A DNA stretch of 64,000 nucleotides from Methylibium petroleiphilum PM1. Lineage in GTDB: Bacteria; Pseudomonadota; Gammaproteobacteria; Burkholderiales; Burkholderiaceae_C. The notes under the pieces were generated by a model. The model was given only the letters and a program-made list of their open reading frames with translations. It searched no databases and was not told where the DNA came from. Below are positions 38,337 through 47,318 of this stretch, piece after piece. The position numbers and the translations under genes were made by a program. Numbering within the stretch: position 1 is the first letter of the stretch; each line of letters begins with the position of its first letter. The DNA lies in NCBI RefSeq assembly GCF_000015725.1, contig NC_008825.1, positions 1,116,001 through 1,180,000 of the forward strand, given 5' to 3'.

Positions 38337-39272
38337 CTACTTTCGCATCAACGTGCTCTTGCCGAACAGCGACTCCACCAGGTCCACCGCAAGCACCGCT
38401 GTCGCATTGCGCACGTCGAAGGCCGGGTTCAGTTCCATCACGTCGAGCGAGGCGAGGCGGCCGGTGTCGGCGATCATTTCCATGCACAGCTGCGCCTCGC
38501 GGTAGGTCGGGCCGCCATTGACGGTGGTGCCGACGCCGGGCGCGATGGGCGGATCGAGGAAGTCGACGTCGAAGCTCACGTGCAGGTGAGTGTTGGCGTC
38601 CAGCGTCGCGAGCGCGAGCTCCATCGTGTGGCGCATGCCCATCTCGTCGATGTAGCGCATGTCGAACACCTCGAGGTCGACCTCGTGCACCAGCCGCCGC
38701 TCGCCGGCGTCGACGCTGCGGATGCCGATCTGGCGCACCCACTTCGGATTGATCGCCGGCACCTGGCCACCGATCTCGATCAGCGCCTGCGGGCCGCGGC
38801 CGCACAGGCACGCGACCGGCATGCCATGCACGTTGCCGGTGGGCGTGAGCACGTTGGTGTTGAAGTCGGCGTGCGCATCGAGCCACAGCACGCGCAGCTT
38901 CTTGCCCGCCTCGCGGCAGTGGCGCGCCACCGCGCTGATGCTGCCGATCGCGAGGCAGTGGTCGCCGCCCAGCAGGATGGGCAACCGCCCCAGGCCGAGC
39001 TCGGCATGCACCGCTTCGTGCACCGCGGTATTCCATGCCACCACCTCGGCGAGGTGGCGGTAGCCCTCGGTCGGCGGCAGCCAGGGGTTGCGGGGTCCTG
39101 CAAGGTTGCCGCGGTCGACCACCTCCAGGCCGTGCGCCTCCAGCGTGCTCTGCAGGTTGGCCACGCGCAGCGCTTCCGGACCCATCGACGCACCGCGCGC
39201 GCCGGCGCCGATGTCGGTGGGCGCACCGATCAGAGAGATCAGCGGCGCGAGGCGGCGGAGGTCGGCGCTCAT
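38337..39272 (-). CDS. rocF: Arginase (ureohydrolase family)
   Basis: This 311-residue binuclear manganese enzyme hydrolyses arginine to ornithine and urea. Metal-ligand motifs: GGDHCLAIG (residues 102-110), DAHADFNT (132-139) and SFDVDFLDP (233-241). The arginase-type substrate loop is seen in TPTGNVHGMP. The C-terminal part (LDVMELNPAFD) is complete. It lies 13 bp after the LOG-family gene, with which it may be co-transcribed. Agmatinase or other ureohydrolase activity is less likely. Confidence 0.9.
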   Translation of the reverse strand: MSADLRRLAPLISLIGAPTDIGAGARGASMGPEALRVANLQSTLEAHGLEVVDRGNLAGPRNPWLPPTEGYRHLAEVVAWNTAVHEAVHAELGLGRLPILLGGDHCLAIGSISAVARHCREAGKKLRVLWLDAHADFNTNVLTPTGNVHGMPVACLCGRGPQALIEIGGQVPAINPKWVRQIGIRSVDAGERRLVHEVDLEVFDMRYIDEMGMRHTMELALATLDANTHLHVSFDVDFLDPPIAPGVGTTVNGGPTYREAQLCMEMIADTGRLASLDVMELNPAFDVRNATAVLAVDLVESLFGKSTLMRK

Positions 39273-39285
39273 GGGCTCTCCGGTG

Positions 39286-40191
39286 TCAGACGTCTTCCGC
39301 GAAGGCGCCGGTCTGGGTGTCGAGCGCGTCGAGCCCGTAGTGGCGCTCGATCACGCCCCAGGCCTCTTCGGCGCTCTCGACGAAGTGGAACAGCTTCAGA
39401 TCCTCGGCATTGATCATGCCGGTGCCGACCAACAGGTCGAAATTGATCAGCTTGGTCCAGAACTCGCGACCGAACAGCAGCACCGGTCGACGGCGGATCT
39501 TGCCGGTCTGCATCAGCGTCAGCGCCTCGAAGGTCTCGTCGAGCGTGCCGAAGCCGCCGGGGAAGCACACCAGCGCGATCGCGCGCATCAGGAAGTGCAT
39601 CTTGCGCAGCGCGAAGTAGTGGAACTGGAAGCACAGCTCCGGCGTGATGTAGTCGTTGGGCGCCTGCTCGTGCGGCAGCACGATGTTGAGGCCGATGCTC
39701 GGGCCGTCGGTCTCGAAGGCGCCGCGGTTGCCGGCCTCCATGATGCCGGGCCCGCCGCCAGTGACGACGGCGATCGGCTCGTCGAGCTGCTTCGAGGCCG
39801 TCGTCACGATGCCGGCGAAGCGCCGTGCTTCTTCGTAGTGATGCGACATGGCCAGCTGCATCTCGGCGCGCTTGAGCGCATCGGCGTCGCCCAGCGCCTG
39901 CGCTGCAGCGACGCGCTGCAGCGCCTCGTCGCGCGGCAGGATGCGCGCGCTGCCGAAGATCACGATGGTCGATTCGATGCGGTGCTCGCGCTGCACCAGC
40001 TCGGGCTTGAGCAGCTCGAGCTGCATGCGCACCGGGCGCAGTTCCTCGCGCAGCAGGAAATCCTTGTCGTCGAAGGCCAGACGGTAGGCGCTTTCGGGGC
40101 CGGCATAGCGCGAGGCCGGCGTGACCGCGGCCACGTCTTCTTGGGCCGAGGGGAAATTGCGTGCGCGCAGATCGTGGGTCGTGTCGTCCAT
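39286..40191 (-). CDS. LOG-family (lysine-decarboxylase-like) protein, TIGR00730 type
   Basis: This 301-residue protein has LOG motifs TGGGPGIMEAGNRGAFE and PGGFGTLDETFEALT, the signature of cytokinin-riboside-5'-phosphate phosphoribohydrolases. The extra ~90 residues at the N-terminus place it in the long bacterial subgroup (PpnN-like), which splits nucleotide monophosphates into base and ribose-5-phosphate; the exact substrate is not established. The family was long misannotated as lysine decarboxylase. Confidence 0.85.
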   Translation of the reverse strand: MDDTTHDLRARNFPSAQEDVAAVTPASRYAGPESAYRLAFDDKDFLLREELRPVRMQLELLKPELVQREHRIESTIVIFGSARILPRDEALQRVAAAQALGDADALKRAEMQLAMSHHYEEARRFAGIVTTASKQLDEPIAVVTGGGPGIMEAGNRGAFETDGPSIGLNIVLPHEQAPNDYITPELCFQFHYFALRKMHFLMRAIALVCFPGGFGTLDETFEALTLMQTGKIRRRPVLLFGREFWTKLINFDLLVGTGMINAEDLKLFHFVESAEEAWGVIERHYGLDALDTQTGAFAEDV

Positions 40192-40200
40192 GCGCCCAGC

Positions 40201-40965
40201 TTAACCCGCAGGCCCGCGGTGCGGCCCGCACACCGGGCAGTCGGCGCGGCGGGCGAGGCGGATCTCGGTCCATTCCATCGCTCGGCCGTCGAGCATCTGC
40301 AGCCGTCCCGCCAGCGTCGGCCCGATGCCGGCCAGCAGCTTCAGCGCCTCGGCCGCCTGCATGCTGCCGATGATGCCGACCAGCGGCGCGAACACGCCCA
40401 TCGTGGAGCAGCGCACTTCTTCGAAGGCGCTGTCCTCGGGGAACAGGCAGGCGTAGCAGGGGCTGGCGGCGTCGCGCACGTCGTAGACCGAGATCTGGCC
40501 ATCGAAGCGGATCGCCGCGCCGGCCACCAGCGGCTTGCGGTGCACGGCGCAGGCCCGATTGACCGCGTGGCGCGTCGCGAAGTTGTCGCTGCAGTCGAGC
40601 ACCACGTCGGCCTCGCGCACCAGGGCGTCGAGCCGCGCGGCGTCGGCGCGCTCGGTCAGGGCCCGGACTCGCGCCGCGGGGTTGATGGCAGCGATGCTGC
40701 GGGCGGCTGATTCCGCCTTCGGCATGCCGATGCGCGCCATGTCGTGGACGATCTGACGCTGCAGGTTGGTCAGGTCCACCGTGTCATGGTCGGCCACGGT
40801 GATCGTTCCGACCCCGGCCGTGCCCAGGTACAGCAGGGCTGGCGAGCCCAGCCCGCCGGCACCGATGACCAGCGCATGACCGTCGAGGAGGCGCTGCTGG
40901 CCCTCGATGCCGATCTCGTCGAGCAGGATGTGGCGGCTGTAGCGCAGCAGCTGGTCGTCGTTCAT
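40201..40965 (-). CDS. moeB: MoeB/ThiF-family adenylyltransferase (molybdopterin-synthase activating)
   Basis: This 254-residue E1-like enzyme adenylates the C-terminal glycine of MoaD (or ThiS). Features: the Rossmann loop VIGAGGLGSPALLYLGTAG, the ATP-binding segment HDTVDLTNLQRQIVHD, and two CxxC zinc pairs (CYAC and CPVC). MoeB is preferred over ThiF by similarity and by its place next to ctpA, common in Burkholderiales, but the two are hard to separate. The ATG at 40965 gives MNDDQLLRYSRHILL. Confidence 0.88.
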   Translation of the reverse strand: MNDDQLLRYSRHILLDEIGIEGQQRLLDGHALVIGAGGLGSPALLYLGTAGVGTITVADHDTVDLTNLQRQIVHDMARIGMPKAESAARSIAAINPAARVRALTERADAARLDALVREADVVLDCSDNFATRHAVNRACAVHRKPLVAGAAIRFDGQISVYDVRDAASPCYACLFPEDSAFEEVRCSTMGVFAPLVGIIGSMQAAEALKLLAGIGPTLAGRLQMLDGRAMEWTEIRLARRADCPVCGPHRGPAG

Positions 40966-41008
40966 GGCGCGAGGATAGCGTCGCGGGCTTCCTGCGGCGC
41001 CGCGCAAT

Positions 41009-41038
41009 GCGAAGAGCCCGCCATGGCGGGCTCTTCGC
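41009..41038 (-). terminator. Hairpin after ctpA
   Basis: A perfect 14-bp inverted repeat with a 2-nt centre (GCGAAGAGCCCGCC / GGCGGGCTCTTCGC) lies between the ctpA stop at 41063 and the moeB start. Read leftward it would end ctpA transcripts; only a weak TT follows, so termination may be incomplete. Confidence 0.6.
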
Positions 41039-41062
41039 TTGGGACCCCGAGAGGGCGCTCCG

Positions 41063-42505
41063 TCAGTTGGTCTTGGTGTCCTCGGGCTTGCGCTCGGTCT
41101 GCGTCTTCGAGGCCAGCACCGTCTTGCCCTTCAGGCGATTCAGCGCCTGCTGCAACGGGAAGTCCTCGGCGCTGCCGAACTCGGGCAGCGGCTTGGGCGC
41201 CTTGTCCTTGTCCTTGCCGTTCGCCTCTTCCAGCTTCTTCAGCGCTTCCTCTCGGGCCTTCTCGCGCGCCGGGTCCTTGACCTCCGGGCCCTGGCCACTG
41301 GAGATGTGCTTCTCCAGGTCAGCCTCGCGGGTGCGGATGGCGGCGAACACGTTGCCTTCGGCAGTTTCGTCGAGCCACACGTCGGGCACGATGCCGGTGG
41401 CCTGGATCGAGCGTCCGCTCGGCGTGTAATAGCGGGCGGTGGTGATCTTCAGCGCCGTGTCGGGCGAAAGCTGGCGCACCGTCTGAACCGAGCCCTTGCC
41501 GAAGGTCTGGCTGCCCATCACCGTGGCGCGCTTGTGATCCTGCAGGGCGCCGGCGACGATCTCGCTGGCGGAGGCCGAGCCTTCGTTCACCAGCACGATC
41601 AGCGGCACGCTCTTCAACCCCTCGGGCAGCTTCTTCAGCGGGTCGCTGCCACGGCGCGAGTAGAACTCCGGATTGGCCTTGAACACGGCCTTCGATTCGG
41701 CGATCTGCCCGTTCGTGGAGACCACTGTCACGTCCTTGGGCAGGAAGGCGGCCGAGATCGCCACCGACGCCTCGAGCAGACCGCCCGGGTCGTTGCGCAG
41801 GTCGAGCACCAGGCCCTTCAGGTTGGGGTCCTGCTTGTACAGGTCGGCCAGCTTGGTGGCGAAATCCTCGACGGTGCGGTCCTGGAACTGGCTCACGCGC
41901 AGCCAGGCATAGCCGGGCTCGATCATCTTCGCGCGCACGCTCTGCACGCGGATCTCCTCGCGGGTGATGGTGACCGGGAAGCTGCGGCTCTCGGCCTTGC
42001 GGAACACCGTCAGCACGACCTTGGTGTTGGGCTCGCCACGCATCTTCTTGACGGCCTGGTCCATCGTCAGGCCCTTGACGAAGCTGTCGTCGATCTTGGT
42101 GATCAGGTCGCCGCTCTTCACGCCGGCCCGGAAGGCCGGCGAGCCCTCGATCGGCGAGACCACCTTGACCAGCCCGTCCTCCATGCCGATCTCGATGCCG
42201 ACACCGACGAAGCGCCCGCTGGTGCCTTCGCGGAATTCCTTGAAGGTCTTCTTGTCGAAGTACTGGGAGTGCGGGTCGAGGCCGGCGACCATGCCGCCGA
42301 TGGCGTCGGTGATCAGCTTCTTCTCATCGACCGGTTCGACGTAGTCGCTCTTCACCATGCCGAATACCGCGGCGAGCTGCTGCAGCTCCTCCAGCGGCAA
42401 GGCCGCAGACGGGTTGCGCGCCGTCGCGGTCAGTTGCATCGTGGTCAAGGCACCCGCGACCGCCCCGACGACGATCCAGCCAGCCACTTTTGTCTTAGCA
42501 CCCAT
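41063..42505 (-). CDS. Carboxy-terminal processing protease CtpA (S41)
   Basis: This 480-residue periplasmic protease has an N-terminal signal/anchor helix (VAGWIVVGAVAGALTTMQL), a PDZ domain (about residues 85-170; VGIEIGMEDGLVKVVSPIEG) and the S41 catalytic core. The Ser-Lys dyad is visible: Ser312 in NEGSASASEIVAGAL and Lys337 in TFGKGSV, 25 residues apart as in the family. The C-terminus is Lys/Glu-rich. It trims cell-envelope proteins. The ATG at 42505 is used because earlier in-frame residues lack a signal. Confidence 0.94.
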   Translation of the reverse strand: MGAKTKVAGWIVVGAVAGALTTMQLTATARNPSAALPLEELQQLAAVFGMVKSDYVEPVDEKKLITDAIGGMVAGLDPHSQYFDKKTFKEFREGTSGRFVGVGIEIGMEDGLVKVVSPIEGSPAFRAGVKSGDLITKIDDSFVKGLTMDQAVKKMRGEPNTKVVLTVFRKAESRSFPVTITREEIRVQSVRAKMIEPGYAWLRVSQFQDRTVEDFATKLADLYKQDPNLKGLVLDLRNDPGGLLEASVAISAAFLPKDVTVVSTNGQIAESKAVFKANPEFYSRRGSDPLKKLPEGLKSVPLIVLVNEGSASASEIVAGALQDHKRATVMGSQTFGKGSVQTVRQLSPDTALKITTARYYTPSGRSIQATGIVPDVWLDETAEGNVFAAIRTREADLEKHISSGQGPEVKDPAREKAREEALKKLEEANGKDKDKAPKPLPEFGSAEDFPLQQALNRLKGKTVLASKTQTERKPEDTKTN

Positions 42506-42650
42506 GACGTCCGGGTTCCTTTTCGATTGCTGCAGTCCAGTATAGGACCGGCACTTGCGCTGTGAGTCTGCTCCAGACCCCAAAGTTGCGTCGTTTGGAA
42601 GGCTTTGCAGGCTTTTACCGACGCTTCCGGCTGCGCAGGCGGGCCAGCCT

Positions 42651-43742
42651 TCAGCTCGGCTGGCGTGGGAAGGTGACCACGTGGTCGACCTCGGCGCGGA
42701 TGCCGATCCATTCGCCGAGCTGGTGATCGTGGTGCGAGGGCACGTGGGCGAGCACGCGTTCGCCGCTGGCGAGCTGCAGCGTGTACAGGAACTCGGAGCC
42801 GCGGAAGGCCTTGCGTTCGATGCGGGCCTTCACCGGCGAGCTGTCGTCGTGGACGATGTCGTCCGCCCGCAGCAGCACCTCGCACTCGCCACCCGGGTAG
42901 GCGGCGGACAACGGGCATTCCTCGAGATCGCTCAGGTCGCCCACGGGGGTGTGCACACGCGGACCGTCGGCGCCGTCCACGATGCGGGCCGGCGCGAACA
43001 CGCCGTGCCCGATGAAGTCGGCCACGAAGCGTGTCGCCGGACGGTGGTAGAGCTGGTAGGCGCTGTCCCACTGGTCGAGGCGGCCCCGGTGCATCACGCC
43101 GATCACGTCACCCAGCGCGAAGGCCTCGAGCTGATCGTGGGTGACGAAGAGCGCCGTCGTGCCGGTCCGCTTGAGAATCGCGCGCAGCTCCTGCGCCAGG
43201 CGTTCGCGCAGATCGACGTCGAGGCTGGAGAAGGGTTCGTCCAGCAGCAGCAGCCGCGGCGCCGGCGCCAGGGCCCGGGCCAGGGCGATGCGCTGCTGCT
43301 GCCCGCCCGACAGCTGGTGCGGCGCGCGCTTCGCGGCACTGCCCAGGCCCACCAGGTCGAGCAATTCGGCCACGCGTTGCTCGCGCTGCGCCCGCGGCAG
43401 GTCGTGCAGGCCGAAGGCCACGTTCTGCGCCACGCTGAGATGGGGGAACAGCGCATAGTCCTGAAACACCATGCCGATGCGGCGCTGCTCCGGTGCGAGG
43501 TGGCGGCCGGTGGCCGCGTCGCCGAGCCGTTCGTCGCCCAGCGAGATGCTGCCGCCGGCCAGCGGCTCCAGGCCGGCGACGGCACGCAGCAGCGAAGTCT
43601 TGCCGCAGCCCGACGGGCCGATCAGCACACCGATCTCGCCCTCGGCCAGACCGAAGGACACGCCGTCGACCGCCGGCCGTTCGCCGCCGCCCGGGTGCGC
43701 CGCCGGGTAGCGGATCGAGACATCGGCGAGACGCAGCAGCAT
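42651..43742 (-). CDS. ABC transporter ATP-binding protein (ferric-iron/FbpC-like)
   Basis: This 363-residue importer ATPase has Walker A (GPSGCGKTSLLRAVAG), Q-loop (FQDYALFPHLSV), signature LSGGQQQRIALARAL, Walker B (LLLLDEPFSSLD) and switch His (FVTHDQLEAF), followed by a TOBE-type C-terminal domain (about residues 240-363). Sequence style and the divergent two-domain permease at 43859 suggest FbpC/SfuC, energising ferric-ion uptake. No substrate-binding protein is encoded nearby. The ATG at 43742 gives MLLRLADVSIRYP. Confidence 0.9.
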   Translation of the reverse strand: MLLRLADVSIRYPAAHPGGGERPAVDGVSFGLAEGEIGVLIGPSGCGKTSLLRAVAGLEPLAGGSISLGDERLGDAATGRHLAPEQRRIGMVFQDYALFPHLSVAQNVAFGLHDLPRAQREQRVAELLDLVGLGSAAKRAPHQLSGGQQQRIALARALAPAPRLLLLDEPFSSLDVDLRERLAQELRAILKRTGTTALFVTHDQLEAFALGDVIGVMHRGRLDQWDSAYQLYHRPATRFVADFIGHGVFAPARIVDGADGPRVHTPVGDLSDLEECPLSAAYPGGECEVLLRADDIVHDDSSPVKARIERKAFRGSEFLYTLQLASGERVLAHVPSHHDHQLGEWIGIRAEVDHVVTFPRQPS

Positions 43743-43767
43743 CCCTCTATGATAGCGAGCTGACTTC

Positions 43768-43787
43768 AAATGAATTTCGTTCGCATT
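43768..43787. promoter_or_regulatory. Possible Fur-like operator between ABC ATPase and permease genes
   Basis: The 116-bp divergent gap contains AAATGAATTTCGTTCGCATT, an imperfect dyad related to AT-rich Fur boxes (AATG and CATT arms). Ferric ABC transporters are usually Fur-repressed, so this is a reasonable site, but the match is poor. Confidence 0.25.
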
Positions 43788-43858
43788 CCCGTATTCGCCC
43801 CGCTGCCGCGCCTTGAGCACGGCCGTCGCGGGCCCCCCGACCGCGGCCTCGACTGAGC

Positions 43859-45472
43859 ATGCGCCGTCTCGCCGTCGTGCTGTGCGCGCTGCTGGCGCTG
43901 CCCTTGCTGGGCGTGTTCGGGGCCTGGCTGGCCCCGCAGGCGCAGAGCCTCGAATTGCTGCGTCACCAGGCTGCCACGGTGCTGCCTGGCTACGCCTTGA
44001 GCTCGCTGCTGCTGGCGCTGGGCGTGGCGATCGGCGTGGCGCTGCTGGGCGGGGCCACTGCCGCCGCGGTCAGCCTGTTCGACTTCCCCGGGCGGCGCGT
44101 CTTCGAGTGGGCGCTGCTGCTGCCGCTGGCGATGCCGGCCTATGTACTGGCCTATGCCAGCACCGATTTCCTGCAGTACAGCGGCCCGCTGCAGACCACG
44201 CTGCGCGCGCTGACCGGCGCGCAGGGGCCGCTGTGGCCCGACGTGCGCAGCCTGCCCGGCGCCATCGTGCTGTTCACGCTGGCGCTCTACCCCTACGTCT
44301 ACCTGCTGACCCGCGGCGCGCTGATGGAGCGCGGCCTGCATCTGATGGAGGCCGCGCGCCTGCTCGGCGCCGGACTCGGCCGCCGCGTGCGCGCCGTCGC
44401 GCTGCCGCTGGCGCGGCCCGCGCTGGCGGCTGGCGTGGCACTGGCCCTGATGGAGACCCTGGCGGACTACGGCGTCGGCTCCTACTTCGGCCTGACCACC
44501 TTCACCACCGGCATCTACAAGGCCTGGCTGGCGATGGACGACCGCATCGCCGCCGCACAGCTCGCCACCTTGCTGCTGCTCGTCGTTGCGCTGCTGTTGT
44601 GGGCCGAGCGGCGTGCGCAGCGGAGGCTGCGCTATGCCAGCAGCCGCGCTGGTGCGGCGGCGCGCGAGGGCCGGCCGGTTCCGCTGCACGGCCGGCGCGC
44701 CGTGCTGGCCTTCTCGCTGTGTGCAGCGCCGGTGCTGCTGGGTTTCGTGCTGCCGGTGGCGGTGTTGCTGCGCGCGGTGTGGCTGGAGGCGCGCCATGGC
44801 GAGTTCGGCCTGCCCTGGCTGCGCTTCGCCGGCTGGGCGTGGACCAGCCTGCAGCTTGCGACCATCGCGGCACTCGCCGCCGTCGCGCTGGCGGTGCTGC
44901 TCGCCTTCGTGCTGCGGGGACGCGCCGGCGGTGCGGTGCGGCCGCTGGCCCGGCTGGTGTCGCTGGGCTACGCGGTGCCGGGCGCGGTGATCGCGGTCGG
45001 CCTGCTGTTGCCGGTGGGCTGGGTGCAGGCCGCGGCCCCCGGCTCCAGCGCGTCCGCCTGGGTGACCGCGGCAGCGACCGGCAGCATCGGCGGCCTGCTC
45101 TACGCCTACCTGGTGCGCTTCTCGGCGGTGGCGCTGCAGTCGGTGGAGGCGGGCTATGCGCGCATCCCGGCCAGCTTCGACGACACCGCCCGCACGCTCG
45201 GGGCGGGGGGCGGGCGGCTGTTCTTCGGCGTGCACGCGCCGCTGCTCACGCGCTCGGCGCTGGCTGCGGCTCTGCTGGTGTTCGTCGACGTGATGAAGGA
45301 GCTGCCGGCCACGCTGGTGCTGCGGCCCTTCAACAGCGATACGCTGGCCGTGGTGGCCTACCAGTTCGCACGCGACGAGCGCCTGGCCGAGGCTGCGCTG
45401 CCTTCGCTGGCGATCGTGCTGGTCGGCCTGATTCCGGTGCTGCTGCTGTCGCGCGCGATGCGGGTGCGGTGA
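43859..45472 (+). CDS. Two-domain ABC transporter permease (ferric-iron/FbpB-like)
   Basis: This 537-residue permease is made of two fused transmembrane domains of ~6 helices each. Both carry an EAA-type loop contacting the ATPase: LMEAARLLGAGLGRRVRAVA in the first half and FDDTARTLGAGGGRLFFGVH in the second. This layout is typical of FbpB/SfuB ferric importers. It starts divergently from the ATPase gene, an unusual split. An alternative longer frame in another phase covers the gene and is a shadow. Confidence 0.88.
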   Translation: MRRLAVVLCALLALPLLGVFGAWLAPQAQSLELLRHQAATVLPGYALSSLLLALGVAIGVALLGGATAAAVSLFDFPGRRVFEWALLLPLAMPAYVLAYASTDFLQYSGPLQTTLRALTGAQGPLWPDVRSLPGAIVLFTLALYPYVYLLTRGALMERGLHLMEAARLLGAGLGRRVRAVALPLARPALAAGVALALMETLADYGVGSYFGLTTFTTGIYKAWLAMDDRIAAAQLATLLLLVVALLLWAERRAQRRLRYASSRAGAAAREGRPVPLHGRRAVLAFSLCAAPVLLGFVLPVAVLLRAVWLEARHGEFGLPWLRFAGWAWTSLQLATIAALAAVALAVLLAFVLRGRAGGAVRPLARLVSLGYAVPGAVIAVGLLLPVGWVQAAAPGSSASAWVTAAATGSIGGLLYAYLVRFSAVALQSVEAGYARIPASFDDTARTLGAGGGRLFFGVHAPLLTRSALAAALLVFVDVMKELPATLVLRPFNSDTLAVVAYQFARDERLAEAALPSLAIVLVGLIPVLLLSRAMRVR

Positions 45473-45490
45473 GCGGCACCCCGCCGCGGC

Positions 45491-45504
45491 TGGTGCTCCG
45501 ACAG
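45491..45504. other. Possible left attachment-site remnant (attL)
   Basis: TGGTGCTCCGACAG here matches TGGTGCCTCCGACAG at the 3' end of the tRNA-Arg gene (48203-48217) except for one missing C. Two such copies bracketing an integrase element are expected from site-specific recombination at a tRNA 3' end. The short length and the indel make this tentative. Confidence 0.4.
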
Positions 45505-45566
45505 TAACGATATTCTGGCCGGAAAGCCGCATGGATGCTCACTCTTAGTCTAAGGGGGCTACGATG

Positions 45567-45585
45567 TGCCCCCAAATGTGCCCCC
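45567..45585. repeat. TGCCCCC repeat pair, left end of integrase element
   Basis: Two TGCCCCC units (45567-45573 and 45579-45585) form a 19-bp block, TGCCCCCAAATGTGCCCCC, 25 bp upstream of the integrase start. The identical 19-bp block recurs at 48069-48087. They are probably integrase arm-type binding sites. Confidence 0.7.
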
Positions 45586-45609
45586 AGGGCGGGGTGGGTA
45601 AGGAGTGGC

Positions 45610-46818
45610 ATGAAGCTGACTGACTTGAAACTGCGGACGCTGACTCAGTCGGGAAAGCACTTCGATGGCGGCGGGCTCTACCTGGAGGTGACGGCCGCGG
45701 GCGGTCGTTACTGGCGCATGAAGTACCGCCATGGTGGGAAAGAGAAGCGTCTGGCGTTCGGCGTTTATCCAGAGGTCACGCTGCGTGCCGCGCGCGATCG
45801 CCGCGACGAAGCCCGCAGGGTGCTCGACCAGGGCGGCGATCCGGGCGAGCTGCGCAAGGCAGCCAAGGCGCAGGCCGCGCACGAGGCGTCCAACACGTTC
45901 GAGGCCGTGGCGAGGGACTGGCTCACGCACCAGGCCGATAGCTGGGAGGCCGTCACCCTGGCTCGCATCAAGGCGGCTTTCAAGGCGGACGTGTTCCCGC
46001 AGCTCGGCGCGCGGCCCATGGCGCAGATCAAGCCGCGCGAGGTGGCGACCGTCGTCAAGGCGATCGAGGCGCGTGGAGCTGGCGACATGGCGGCGCGCGT
46101 GCTGCAGCGGATCCGGGCCGTCTTCCGATTCGCCGTGGTGCATGAGCGCATCGACTCCAATCCGATGCTTGACCTGCAGCCCGGCGAGCTGCTGAAGCCG
46201 CGCCAGGTGCGGCACCGCGCCGCGCTGGCCGATCGTGATCTGCCGGTGTTTCTGGAGAAGCTGGCGGCCTATGACGGCGACGTATCCACCTCGGCAGCCC
46301 TGCGACTGCTGATGCTCACCGCCGTCCGACCTGGCGAGCTGCGCGGCGCGCGGTGGGACGAGATCGACATGGATGCAGCCGAGTGGCGCATTCCAGCCGA
46401 GCGCATGAAGATGCGCTCCCCTCACGTGGTTCCGCTGTCTCGGCAAGCGCTCGATGTGCTCCAGTTGATGCAGCCGCTCAGCGGCGAGCGCGAGCTGGTG
46501 TTCCCAAGTCCCTACTACCCGGGCAAGCCGCTGAGCGAAAACACGCTGAACAGTGCGCTGGCACGCATGGGCTACAAGGGCCTCGCCACGGCACATGGCT
46601 TCCGGGCGCTGTTCTCGACGGTGGCCAATGAGTCGGGCCATTCACCCGACGTGATCGAGCGCCAGCTCGCGCACGTGGAGCGCAATGCGGTGCGAGCCGC
46701 CTATCACCGCTCGACCTACCTGAAGGATCGTGCGCAGCTAATGCAGTGGTGGGCCGACTACCTTGATGGTCGACGCAGCGGCAAGGTGGTCCCGCTGTCA
46801 TCTGCTCGCGTGGCCTGA
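45610..46818 (+). CDS. Tyrosine recombinase (P4-type integrase)
   Basis: This 402-residue integrase moves a mobile element in and out of a tRNA gene. It has the DUF4102 N-terminal domain (KLTDLKLRTLTQSGKHFDGG, then LYLEVTAAGGRYWRMKYR), a core-binding domain (about residues 90-190) and the catalytic domain. Catalytic residues: Arg240 (TAVRPGELRG), His329 and Arg332 (AHGFRALFS), His355 (LAHVERN) and probably Tyr365 (AAYHRST). AAGGAGTGGC directly precedes the ATG at 45610. The gene looks intact. An intrinsic terminator follows at 46842. Confidence 0.93.
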   Translation: MKLTDLKLRTLTQSGKHFDGGGLYLEVTAAGGRYWRMKYRHGGKEKRLAFGVYPEVTLRAARDRRDEARRVLDQGGDPGELRKAAKAQAAHEASNTFEAVARDWLTHQADSWEAVTLARIKAAFKADVFPQLGARPMAQIKPREVATVVKAIEARGAGDMAARVLQRIRAVFRFAVVHERIDSNPMLDLQPGELLKPRQVRHRAALADRDLPVFLEKLAAYDGDVSTSAALRLLMLTAVRPGELRGARWDEIDMDAAEWRIPAERMKMRSPHVVPLSRQALDVLQLMQPLSGERELVFPSPYYPGKPLSENTLNSALARMGYKGLATAHGFRALFSTVANESGHSPDVIERQLAHVERNAVRAAYHRSTYLKDRAQLMQWWADYLDGRRSGKVVPLSSARVA

Positions 46819-46841
46819 CGGCACTGCGCCTCGCAGACGGC

Positions 46842-46873
46842 ACGCCCGGTTAAGCCGGGCGTTTTCGTTTTTG
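46842..46873 (+). terminator. Intrinsic terminator after the integrase gene
   Basis: An 8-bp stem (ACGCCCGG / CCGGGCGT) with a TTAAG loop is followed by a T-rich tail (TTTTCGTTTTTG), starting 24 bp after the integrase stop. Confidence 0.85.
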
Positions 46874-46875
46874 CT

Positions 46876-47318
46876 GTGCTGCTCAGCGGCCTTTGGCCGA
46901 AGGCCGTTGCGGTGCCGCGGTAGGCGGCGGGGCGGAACCTCTTTCGCGCGGCGTGCCGTCTTTGCACCAGGCTCGCAAGAGCGGCGGATGCTGTGTTGGC
47001 GCGATGCGCGAGGGCGCCGATCCGCTCAAGTTCGAACGCGCAGGCACTCGCCTTGCGCGGAAAACCGGGCCGGCTGCGCAGATCGAGCGGGGACAGCGGG
47101 GACAGCAACCCGCCATGTCGCTGCAAGCTGCGCCGGTGATGGGCTGGGCGTCGGTAGGCCTGCGTTGCAGCGAACGGGGACAGAGCGGGGACACGGCGGG
47201 GACAGCGGGGACAAACCTTCGTGCTCAATCAACCCGCCAGCCGGGACACGCAAGTGCAGGTGGCCGCTGCCGCGCAGAACGGCCTGGCGGTAGGCGCCAG
47301 GAACCTCTAACAACTCGC
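46876..47318. other. Non-coding stretch of integrase element with GGGGACA repeats
   Basis: I see no convincing gene; long open frames here on both strands have composition typical of GC-rich shadows. The stretch holds six of the eleven GGGGACA heptamers (47089-47104 and 47176-47213). Confidence 0.5.

Noticed and set aside
41039-42565. A 508-residue plus-strand frame opposite ctpA
   Set aside because: ctpA has its Ser-Lys dyad, PDZ and signal peptide; the opposite frame has none of these.
43766-45532. A 588-residue minus-strand frame opposite the ABC permease
   Set aside because: It is rich in Gln, Arg and His with no domain; the permease is clearly the true gene.
46758-47228. A minus-strand frame overlapping the integrase 3' end
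   Set aside because: It crosses the integrase gene and its terminator, and the repeated Pro/Arg sequence comes from GGGGACA heptamers.
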